Positions 1 through 4,592 of a stretch of 9,538 nt of DNA are shown piece after piece (the stretch's first letter is position 1; each line of letters opens with the position of its first letter). The DNA lies in NCBI GenBank assembly GCA_050013795.1, contig JBEKEO010000110.1, forward strand, positions 1 to 9,538. Reading direction: 5' to 3'. The notes under the pieces were generated by a model. The model was not told the origin of the DNA, ran no database searches, and saw nothing but the letters and a program-made list of their open reading frames with translations. The DNA is from CAWHOW01 sp050013795 (GTDB lineage: Bacteria; Bacteroidota; Bacteroidia; Bacteroidales; CG2-30-32-10). The translations under genes and the position numbers were made by a program.

Positions 1-179
1 AAAAGAGCCCGCATATTTTGCGTCATACCTTTGCTACTCATATGCTGAACAATGGCGCTGACCTTAATGCGATAAAAGAATTACTTGGACATTCAAATCT
101 TTCGGCTACACAAATATATACTCATAATACGATAGAAAAATTAAAAAAAGTTTATAAACAATCACATCCAAAAGCTTAA
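1..179 (+). CDS. xerC: Tyrosine site-specific recombinase, C-terminal end (XerC-like), 5' truncated
   Basis: The reading frame is open from the window edge (first full codon at 3) to TAA at 177-179, giving the last 58 residues. They carry the end of a tyrosine recombinase catalytic domain: an HxxR box (H4, R7 of the visible part, in HILRHTFATHML), then LGHSNLSATQIYTH, which holds the conserved His (H30) and the nucleophilic Tyr (Y39, codon 117-119) that forms the covalent DNA intermediate. XerC/XerD-type enzymes resolve chromosome dimers at dif. A location just before hpf and the tuf tRNA cluster is usual for the Bacteroidota gene annotated xerC. XerD or another Xer-like recombinase cannot be excluded from the tail alone, but an integrase of a mobile element is unlikely because nothing else mobile is present. 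Hpf starts 16 bases downstream, so the two may be co-transcribed. Confidence 0.85.
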   Translation, partial: KSPHILRHTFATHMLNNGADLNAIKELLGHSNLSATQIYTHNTIEKLKKVYKQSHPKA

Positions 180-185
180 AAAAAC

Positions 186-191
186 GGGAGG
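186..191 (+). promoter_or_regulatory. Shine-Dalgarno sequence of hpf
   Basis: GGGAGG lies 4 bases before the hpf ATG and matches the anti-Shine-Dalgarno well. It stands out because none of the other protein genes here has one; their start codons follow plain A/T-rich leaders, as is usual in Bacteroidota. It supports ATG 196 as the start. Confidence 0.7.
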
Positions 192-195
192 ATTT

Positions 196-495
196 ATGAA
201 AATTAAAATCAGTTCAATCCACTTTAAAGCGGATCAAAAATTAGAAGACTTTGTTCAGGAAAGGCTTCAGAAACTTTCAACTATTTACGATGGTGTTATA
301 GGTAGTGAAGTAACCTTAAAGCTGGATAAAGGTAGTAAGACAGATAATAAAGTAACCGAAATAAAATTATATATCAGGGGAAATGATCTGTTTGCAAAAA
401 AACAATGCAAAACTTTTGAAGAAGCAACTGATAATGCTGTTGATGCTTTACGGAAACAGCTTACCAAACATAAAGAAAAGATAAAAGGTATATAA
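196..495 (+). CDS. hpf: Ribosome hibernation-promoting factor, short form (HPF/RaiA family)
   Basis: The 99-residue protein has the length and pattern of the short HPF/YfiA (S30EA) family: a beta strand at the N-terminus (KIKISSIHF, 2-10), a first helix (LEDFVQERLQKLSTIY, 16-31), strands carrying VTLKLD (39-44) and VTEIKLYIRG (53-62), and a basic C-terminal helix (FEEATDNAVDALRKQLTKHKEK, from 74). Family members bind the decoding region of the 30S subunit in slow growth, block mRNA and tRNA binding, and stabilise inactive ribosomes. The long-form C-terminal dimerisation domain is absent, so any 100S formation would need another protein. ATG 196 is preceded by a good Shine-Dalgarno. A strong terminator at 602-636 separates it from the tRNA/tuf unit, which suggests independent control of ribosome silencing and translation genes. 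The family call is firm; HPF versus RaiA is a naming matter. Confidence 0.93.
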   Translation: MKIKISSIHFKADQKLEDFVQERLQKLSTIYDGVIGSEVTLKLDKGSKTDNKVTEIKLYIRGNDLFAKKQCKTFEEATDNAVDALRKQLTKHKEKIKGI

Positions 496-519
496 AAATA
501 CATATATATACTTGTATTT
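496..519 (+). repeat. Inverted repeat directly after hpf
   Basis: AAATACA (496-502) and TGTATTT (513-519) form a perfect 7-bp stem with a 10-base TA-rich loop, starting at the base after the hpf stop codon. No T tract follows, so it is not an intrinsic terminator by itself. It may protect the 3' end of the hpf message. Such AT-rich repeats also arise by chance. Confidence 0.35.
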
Positions 520-571
520 CAATCGATTAATAATTCACTCAAATCAGTTGAAAAAAAAGTTTGGCAAAATT

Positions 572-602
572 TTTGGTAATTAATAAACAATTTATACATT
601 TG
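572..602 (+). promoter_or_regulatory. Bacteroidota-type promoter for the tRNA/tuf operon
   Basis: TTTG (572-575), a 19-base spacer and TACATTTG (595-602) match the Bacteroidota primary-sigma consensus of -33 TTTG and -7 TAnnTTTG at every fixed position, with spacing in the usual range. Transcription should start a few bases after 602, roughly 606-609 (inferred), giving a leader of about 75 bases before the first tRNA. It is the best promoter match I found in the window. Its last base is also the first base of the terminator stem. Confidence 0.7.
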
Positions 603-636
603 CAGACCTTTTTAAAAAGAGGTCTGCTTTTTTTTT
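602..636 (+). terminator. Rho-independent terminator after hpf
   Basis: GCAGACC (602-608) pairs perfectly with GGTCTGC (621-627); the 12 bases between can add A-U and G-U pairs (TTTTT against AAAAAGA), and nine T residues follow (628-636). This is a textbook intrinsic terminator and should end xerC/hpf transcripts. RNA started from the promoter just upstream (around 606-609) would lack most of the 5' arm and so should escape it. Confidence 0.85.
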
Positions 637-686
637 GGCAAAAAGATCGGCAGAAAAAATAAATCGTTTTTTGAAATTTTGCCGAT
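637..686 (+). other. Structured leader complementary to the 5' end of tRNA-Thr(UGU)
   Basis: Two leader segments are complementary to the first tRNA's 5' end and the bases before it: ATCGGCA (646-652) with TGCCGAT (680-686), and GGCAAAA (637-643) with TTTTGCC (677-683). In the first pairing, AAAAAA (654-659) and TTTTTT (667-672) can close an inner stem. The pairings are mutually exclusive and both compete with the tRNA acceptor stem. This is seen by eye only; any role in processing is inferred. Confidence 0.4.
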
Positions 687-754
687 GTAGCTCAGCTGGC
701 CAGAGCAGCTGATTTGTAATCAGCTGGTCGGGGGTTCGAATCCCTCCATCGGCT
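681..754 (+). tRNA. tRNA-Thr (anticodon UGU)
   Basis: A complete 74-base cloverleaf. Acceptor GCCGATG (681-687) pairs with CATCGGC (747-753); the discriminator is T754. The anticodon stem GCTGA/TCAGC encloses loop TTTGTAA with anticodon TGT at 715-717, reading ACA. The T loop TTCGAAT (735-741) sits on a 5-bp stem with one G-T pair. CCA is not encoded (CAG follows), so the CCA-adding enzyme is needed. It is the counterpart of E. coli thrU, first of the tRNAs ahead of tufB. Confidence 0.97.
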
Positions 755-777
755 CAGGGTTCTTTTAATGTGAAGTC

Positions 778-859
778 GGGGAGGTACCAGAGTGGTCAAA
801 TGGGGCAGACTGTAAATCTGTTGGCAACGCCTTCGGAGGTTCGAATCCTTCTCTCCCCA
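778..859 (+). tRNA. tRNA-Tyr (anticodon GUA)
   Basis: An 82-base class II tRNA. Acceptor GGGGAGG (778-784) pairs with TCTCCCC (852-858), with a G-T pair at the last position; the discriminator is A859. Anticodon GTA is at 812-814 in loop CTGTAAA. The long variable arm typical of bacterial tRNA-Tyr is present, with stem GGC (823-825) / GCC (829-831). CCA is not encoded. It corresponds to tyrU of E. coli. Confidence 0.97.
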
Positions 860-882
860 CTTTATCATTTACGAAATAACAT

Positions 883-913
883 TTTGGAGTTATTGATACA
901 AATGAAAAATTTG
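883..913 (+). promoter_or_regulatory. Possible internal promoter before tRNA-Gly
   Basis: TTTG (883-886), 19 bases, then AAAATTTG (906-913) matches TTTG / TAnnTTTG except for the first T of the -7 element. A start near 917-920 would place tRNA-Gly about 25 bases downstream. The 84-base gap before tRNA-Gly is the widest inside the tRNA cluster. The -7 element overlaps a 7-bp inverted repeat, TACAAAT (897-903) / ATTTGTA (909-915). In such AT-rich DNA this could be chance. Confidence 0.3.
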
Positions 914-943
914 TAAATTCTTAATTGTTAATCGTAACCAAAA

Positions 944-1016
944 GCGGAAGTAGCTCATTTGGTAGAGCGATAGCCTTCCAAGCTATAGGTGGCGGGTTCG
1001 AGCCCCGTCTTCCGCT
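944..1016 (+). tRNA. tRNA-Gly (anticodon UCC)
   Basis: A 73-base cloverleaf. Acceptor GCGGAAG (944-950) pairs perfectly with CTTCCGC (1009-1015); the discriminator is T1016. The anticodon stem ATAGC/GCTAT encloses loop CTTCCAA with anticodon TCC at 977-979, reading GGA and, by wobble, GGG. CCA is not encoded. It corresponds to glyT of E. coli. Confidence 0.97.
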
Positions 1017-1024
1017 CAATCTAG

Positions 1025-1096
1025 GCCGATGTAGCTCAGAGGTAGAGCACTTCCTTGGTAAGGAAGGGGTCACGAGTTCAAATCTCGTCATTGGCT
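1025..1096 (+). tRNA. tRNA-Thr (anticodon GGU)
   Basis: A 72-base cloverleaf starting 8 bases after tRNA-Gly, so the two are surely co-transcribed. Acceptor GCCGATG (1025-1031) pairs with CATTGGC (1089-1095), with one G-T pair; the discriminator is T1096. Loop TTGGTAA carries anticodon GGT at 1057-1059, reading ACC and ACU. Its first 15 bases equal those of the UGU isoacceptor at 681. CCA is not encoded. It corresponds to thrT of E. coli. Confidence 0.97.
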
Positions 1097-1171
1097 CTAA
1101 TGGAAAGTAAAGTGAAGTAATAAAAAACTCAGGTAATTAATTATAAATTTAAAACTAATATCTAAATTAAT

Positions 1172-2359
1172 ATGGCAAAAGAAAAATTCGATCGTTCAAA
1201 ACCGCACGTAAACGTTGGTACAATTGGTCATATCGACCATGGTAAAACTACTTTAACAGCAGCAATCACGCTGATTCTTGCTGAAAAGGGATTATCAGAG
1301 TATAGGTCATTTGATTCAATTGACAATGCTCCGGAAGAAAAAGCAAGAGGTATAACGATTAACACAGCGCATGTTGAATACTCAACTGCAAAAAGGCATT
1401 ATGCACACGTTGACTGTCCCGGACACGCTGACTACATCAAGAACATGGTTACAGGTGCTGCACAGATGGACGGCGCTATACTTGTTGTTGCAGCTACCGA
1501 TGGTCCTATGCCACAAACTCGCGAACATATTCTTCTTGCTCGTCAGGTTGGTGTTCCCAAAATGGTCGTGTTCATGAACAAATGTGATATGGTTGACGAT
1601 CCTGAACTATTAGACCTTGTTGAAATTGAAGTTAGAGAACTTCTTACTTTCTATGGTTTTGATGGTACAACCACTCCAGTAATCAGGGGGTCAGCTCTTG
1701 GTGCTTTAAATAAAGAACCAAAGTGGGTTGAAAAAATTATGGAATTGATGGATGCAGTTGACAGTTATATCCCTTTACCTGTTCGTGATGTTGAAAAGGC
1801 ATTCTTAATGCCTGTAGAAGACGTATTTTCAATTACTGGTCGTGGTACTGTTGGAACAGGAAAGATAGAAACCGGCATAATTAACTCAGGTGATCCTGTT
1901 GATATTATTGGTAAGGGAGCTGAAAAACTGAAATCTGTTGTAACAGGTGTTGAAATGTTCCGTAAGATTCTGGACAGAGGTGAAGCCGGTGATAACGTTG
2001 GTCTTCTTCTTAGGGGTATTGATAAAGATGATATCCGCAGAGGTATGGTAATTGCAAAACCTGGTTCAATAAAACCTCATAAAGACTTTAAAGCTGAGGT
2101 TTATATATTGAAAACTAATGAAGGCGGACGCCATACCCCTTTTCATAATAAATATCGACCACAATTCTATTTCAGAACTACCGATGTCACTGGTGAAATT
2201 ATTCTCCCTGATGGTGTTGAAATGGTAATGCCCGGAGATAACTTAACAATTACAGTTAACTTAATAGCTGAAATTGCAATGAATCTTAACTTGCATTTTG
2301 CAATTCGTGAAGGTGGCAGAACAGTTGGCGCTGGTCAGGTTACTGAAATTTTAGACTAA
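1172..2359 (+). CDS. tuf: Translation elongation factor Tu
   Basis: The 395-residue GTPase delivers aminoacyl-tRNA to the ribosomal A site. The G domain shows the P-loop GHIDHGKT (19-26), switch I with RGITIN (59-64, Thr62), DCPGH (81-85, His85 for GTP hydrolysis), NKCD (136-139) and SAL (174-176). Domains II and III follow, with GRHTPF (319-324) and YRPQFYFRTTDVTG (328-341), the region facing tRNA and domain I. Length is normal and the ATG at 1172 gives the standard MAKEKF start; no Shine-Dalgarno, only an A/T-rich leader. Two departures from the usual sequence are seen: Lys231 where E. coli has Arg (TGR to TGK), and His375 in NLHFAIREGG, where family members usually have LRFAIREGG. The gene follows tRNA-Thr by 75 bases and is probably transcribed with the tRNA cluster. 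Confidence 0.98.
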   Translation: MAKEKFDRSKPHVNVGTIGHIDHGKTTLTAAITLILAEKGLSEYRSFDSIDNAPEEKARGITINTAHVEYSTAKRHYAHVDCPGHADYIKNMVTGAAQMDGAILVVAATDGPMPQTREHILLARQVGVPKMVVFMNKCDMVDDPELLDLVEIEVRELLTFYGFDGTTTPVIRGSALGALNKEPKWVEKIMELMDAVDSYIPLPVRDVEKAFLMPVEDVFSITGRGTVGTGKIETGIINSGDPVDIIGKGAEKLKSVVTGVEMFRKILDRGEAGDNVGLLLRGIDKDDIRRGMVIAKPGSIKPHKDFKAEVYILKTNEGGRHTPFHNKYRPQFYFRTTDVTGEIILPDGVEMVMPGDNLTITVNLIAEIAMNLNLHFAIREGGRTVGAGQVTEILD

Positions 2360-2383
2360 GAAAGGTATCAATAATATGCACAA

Positions 2384-2420
2384 ATCAAAGGTATTTCGGA
2401 TATTCCGAAATACCTTTGAT
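2384..2420 (+). repeat. Perfect 17-bp hairpin between tuf and tRNA-Trp
   Basis: Bases 2384-2400 (ATCAAAGGTATTTCGGA) are the exact reverse complement of 2404-2420, leaving a 3-base loop TAT. ATGC (2376-2379) and GCAT (2421-2424) can extend the stem past a 4-base bulge. No T tract follows, so it does not look like an ordinary intrinsic terminator. It starts 24 bases after the tuf stop and ends 20 bases before tRNA-Trp, a position suited to 3'-end protection of tuf mRNA, an RNase cleavage site that separates mRNA from tRNA, or partial termination. Confidence 0.85.
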
Positions 2421-2440
2421 GCATGAAGAAATAATCAAAA

Positions 2441-2513
2441 ACGGGTGTAGCTCAATTGGTAGAGTAGCGGTCTCCAAAACCGTTGGTTGGGAGTTCGAGT
2501 CTCTCCTCCCGTG
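2441..2513 (+). tRNA. tRNA-Trp (anticodon CCA)
   Basis: A 73-base tRNA with loop CTCCAAA, anticodon CCA at 2474-2476, and discriminator G2513 as expected for bacterial tRNA-Trp. The T stem GGGAG/CTCTC and loop TTCGAGT are regular. Acceptor ACGGGTG (2441-2447) against CTCCCGT (2506-2512) has a T-T mismatch at the sixth pair (2446/2507). The anticodon stem ends in a G-T pair. CCA is not encoded. A tRNA-Trp between tuf and secE is common outside the Enterobacteria. Confidence 0.95.
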
Positions 2514-2534
2514 CAAGAAATAATAATATTTAAA

Positions 2535-2726
2535 ATGAAAAAGATAGTAGGTTATATAAAGGAGACATATGATGAATTGATGCATAAAGTTTCCTGGCCA
2601 TCTTGGAGTGAACTGCAAAGTAGCGCTATTGTTGTATCTATTGCTTCCCTAATCATTGCCCTTGTGGTATATTTGATGGATGCATCATTCGGTACTATTT
2701 TGAAACAGTTTTATAAATTGTTTTAA
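2535..2726 (+). CDS. secE: Protein translocase subunit SecE
   Basis: The 63-residue short, single-span SecE clamps the two halves of the SecY channel in the inner membrane. Residues 1-17 form the amphipathic cytoplasmic helix (GYIKETYDELMHKV), followed by the family hinge motif KVSWPSW (18-24) and one membrane segment at about 31-48 (AIVVSIASLIIALVVYLM). The ATG at 2535 is chosen over an upstream in-frame TTG at 2487, because the extension would lie inside tRNA-Trp and the family normally begins close to MKKIxxYIKE. It begins 21 bases after tRNA-Trp and is followed by nusG, the nearly universal partner. No Shine-Dalgarno is visible. Confidence 0.96.
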   Translation: MKKIVGYIKETYDELMHKVSWPSWSELQSSAIVVSIASLIIALVVYLMDASFGTILKQFYKLF

Positions 2727-2785
2727 TAAATTTACTCGGCATAATCTGCTCTTAATTAATAATTAATTTTCCAATTTGCAACAGT

Positions 2786-3331
2786 ATGAGCGAACAGGAA
2801 CCTAAAAAGTGGTACGTAGTACGTGCACAAAGTGGGAACGAAAAAAAAGTCAAGCAGTATATTGAAAATGAAATAAACAGGCTTAACTTAAAAGATTTTG
2901 TTTCCCAGGTACTGATCCCTACTGAAAAGGTTTATCAAATAAGGAAAGGAAAGAAGGTAAGCAAAGAAAGAAATTTTTTCCCGGGTTATGTGTTGATAGA
3001 AGCAACACTAGTAGGCGAGATTACTCATACTATTAAAAATATTCCTGGTGTTATTAATTTCTTAGGATCAAAAGGCGAACCGATTCCTTTACGTCAGGCT
3101 GAAGTAAATAGGATTTTGGGTAAAGTAGATGAACTATCGGAAAAGGAAGAAGAACTCAATACTCCATTTATAATTGGCGAGACAGTGACAGTTATTGACG
3201 GACCTTTTAATAGCTTTAGTGGTGTGATTGAAGAGATCAATGAAGAGAAGAAGAAATTAAAAGTAATGGTAAAGATTTTTGGAAGAAAAACACCTCTGGA
3301 ATTAAGTTTCATGCAAGTTGAGAAGGAATAG
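2786..3331 (+). CDS. nusG: Transcription termination/antitermination protein NusG
   Basis: The 181-residue protein has the standard two-domain layout. The N-terminal NGN domain (about 7-115) starts with KWYVVRAQSGNEKKV and contains FFPGYVLIEA (64-73) and IPGVINFLG (86-94); it binds the RNA polymerase clamp. A linker rich in Glu and Lys (113-126) leads to the C-terminal KOW domain (about 128-181; GETVTVIDGPFNSFSG, 131-146), which in the family binds Rho or ribosomal protein S10. There is no large insertion, unlike some NusG paralogues such as UpxY, and the operon position between secE and rplK identifies it as the housekeeping copy. It starts 59 bases after secE; no promoter matching the phylum consensus is seen in that gap. 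Confidence 0.97.
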   Translation: MSEQEPKKWYVVRAQSGNEKKVKQYIENEINRLNLKDFVSQVLIPTEKVYQIRKGKKVSKERNFFPGYVLIEATLVGEITHTIKNIPGVINFLGSKGEPIPLRQAEVNRILGKVDELSEKEEELNTPFIIGETVTVIDGPFNSFSGVIEEINEEKKKLKVMVKIFGRKTPLELSFMQVEKE

Positions 3332-3361
3332 TTATAGTCTTCTTAATAAAGAAAAAAAACA

Positions 3362-3799
3362 ATGGCAAAAGAAATTAGTGGACTTATTAAATTACAAATC
3401 AAAGGCGGTCAGGCAAACCCTTCACCACCGGTAGGACCTGCATTGGGTTCAAAAGGCGTAAATATTATGGAGTTTTGCAAGCAATTTAATGCTCGTACTC
3501 AGGATAGTATGGGAAAAGTAATACCCGTGATAATTACAGTATATAAAGACAAGACCTTTGACTTTATAATCAAAACTCCTCCTGTAGCTGTTCAGATACT
3601 GGAAGCTGCTAAGTTGAAATCAGGTTCTCCTGAATCTAACCGCAATAAAGTGGGTACCATTTCATGGGAACAGGTAAAACAAATTGCCGAAGGTAAAATG
3701 CCGGATTTAAACGCATTTACAATTGAATCAGCAATGAAAATGGTAGCAGGAACAGCAAGAAGTATGGGTGTAACCATAAAAGGTAATCCTCCATTCTAG
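3362..3799 (+). CDS. rplK: Large ribosomal subunit protein L11
   Basis: The 145-residue protein has the two L11 domains. The N-terminal domain (about 1-72) carries IKGGQANPSPPVGPALGSKG (13-32), the proline-rich face that meets thiostrepton-type antibiotics and the stringent factor on the ribosome. The C-terminal domain (about 73-145) carries the family signature KVGTIS (96-101), then IAEGKMPDLNA (108-118) and AMKMVAGTARSMGV (124-137), which binds the GTPase-associated region of 23S rRNA. The length is close to the usual 140-145. ATG 3362 follows an A-rich leader without Shine-Dalgarno, 30 bases after nusG. I saw no obvious L1-binding mimic in that short gap, although in E. coli L1 represses this gene pair from the rplK leader. 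Confidence 0.98.
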   Translation: MAKEISGLIKLQIKGGQANPSPPVGPALGSKGVNIMEFCKQFNARTQDSMGKVIPVIITVYKDKTFDFIIKTPPVAVQILEAAKLKSGSPESNRNKVGTISWEQVKQIAEGKMPDLNAFTIESAMKMVAGTARSMGVTIKGNPPF

Positions 3800-3855
3800 T
3801 ATTCAGAGAGTTGAGTTAAATGAACAGAATTGGTAAAATACTTTAATGCAAAGAA

Positions 3856-4551
3856 ATGGTACAAATAGCGAAAAAAAGAAAAGAAGCTTTAGCCAAAGTC
3901 GATAAAAATAAACTTTATCCTTTGAACGAAGCTACTGGTTTAGTAAAAAGTATCTCTTATACAAAATTCGATGCTTCTGTTGATATTGATATTCGGTTAG
4001 GAGTTGATCCAAGAAAAGCAAACCAAATGGTTCGCGGATCTATCACGCTTCCTCATGGAACCGGAAAAACAATGAGGGTACTTGTGCTTTGCACGCCAGA
4101 AAAGGCCGAAGAAGCTAAAGCCGCTGGTGCTGATTATGTGGGACTGGAAGAATATATTGATAAAATAAAAGGCGGCTGGACAGATATTGATGTAATCATT
4201 ACAATGCCCAGCGTTATGCCCAAAGTGGGTGCTTTAGGTAAAATACTTGGACCTAGAGGTCTTATGCCAAACCCTAAAACCGGCACGGTTACAATGGAAG
4301 TTGGCAGAGCAGTTAAAGATGCAAAAGGTGGTAAAATAGATTTTAAGGTTGATAAATTCGGAATAATTCATTCACAAGTTGGCAGGACATCATTTGAAGT
4401 TGATAAACTAACAGAAAATGCAAGAGAATTATTACAGACAATCTTGAAATTAAAACCATCTGCTGCCAAAGGGGCTTATATCAAAAGCATATATATATCA
4501 AGTACTATGAGCCCTGGCATTCAGATTGAACCAAAATCAATAACAGTGTAA
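3856..4551 (+). CDS. rplA: Large ribosomal subunit protein L1
   Basis: The 231-residue protein of the L1 stalk binds 23S rRNA near the E site and helps release deacylated tRNA. Domain I segments flank an inserted domain II. Seen are FDASVDIDIRLGVDPRKANQ (38-57), LPHGTGK (65-71), the family signature around VGALGKILGPRGLMPNPKTG (124-143), and a C-terminal part with LKPSAAKGAYIKSIYISSTM (199-218). ATG 3856 gives the normal N-terminus; an ATG at 3846 is out of frame. It starts 56 bases after rplK without Shine-Dalgarno. In other bacteria L1 represses its own operon by binding mRNA; the sequence here does not reveal where that would happen. Confidence 0.98.
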   Translation: MVQIAKKRKEALAKVDKNKLYPLNEATGLVKSISYTKFDASVDIDIRLGVDPRKANQMVRGSITLPHGTGKTMRVLVLCTPEKAEEAKAAGADYVGLEEYIDKIKGGWTDIDVIITMPSVMPKVGALGKILGPRGLMPNPKTGTVTMEVGRAVKDAKGGKIDFKVDKFGIIHSQVGRTSFEVDKLTENARELLQTILKLKPSAAKGAYIKSIYISSTMSPGIQIEPKSITV

Positions 4552-4592
4552 AATCCGAAGGGATATTTTATAAACAGAAGAATTCTTATTTT

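Noticed and set aside
681..1039. The 15-base direct repeat GCCGATGTAGCTCAG at 681-695 and 1025-1039
   Set aside because: It is the shared acceptor and D-arm start of the two threonine isoacceptor tRNAs, not a mobile or attachment-site repeat.
925..1110. A 61-codon open frame across the tRNA-Gly and tRNA-Thr(GGU) genes
   Set aside because: It is built almost entirely from two certain tRNA genes and has no protein-like family signal.
1144..1151. TAAATTTA before tuf as a -7 promoter element
   Set aside because: It lacks the final G and has no TTTG at the right distance; the AT-rich leader explains it.
2487..2534. N-terminal extension of SecE from TTG 2487
   Set aside because: The extra 16 codons mostly overlap tRNA-Trp, while ATG 2535 gives the normal short SecE.
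2385..2618. A minus-strand open frame of 77 codons covering the hairpin, tRNA-Trp and the start of secE
   Set aside because: It is antisense to a tRNA and a conserved gene; the translation resembles the familiar artefact of translated tRNA DNA.
2771..2778. CCAATTTG before nusG as a -7 promoter element
   Set aside because: The TA is missing and no TTTG lies 19-21 bases upstream, so it is more likely operon read-through sequence.
3340..3353. Small TTCTT-AATA-AAGAA hairpin between nusG and rplK
   Set aside because: A 5-bp mostly A-T stem without a T tract is too weak to call a terminator or an L1-binding site.
4578..4587. The 10-base palindrome AAGAATTCTT before rplJ as an operator
   Set aside because: A single short AT-rich palindrome without a partner copy or a nearby promoter is expected by chance.
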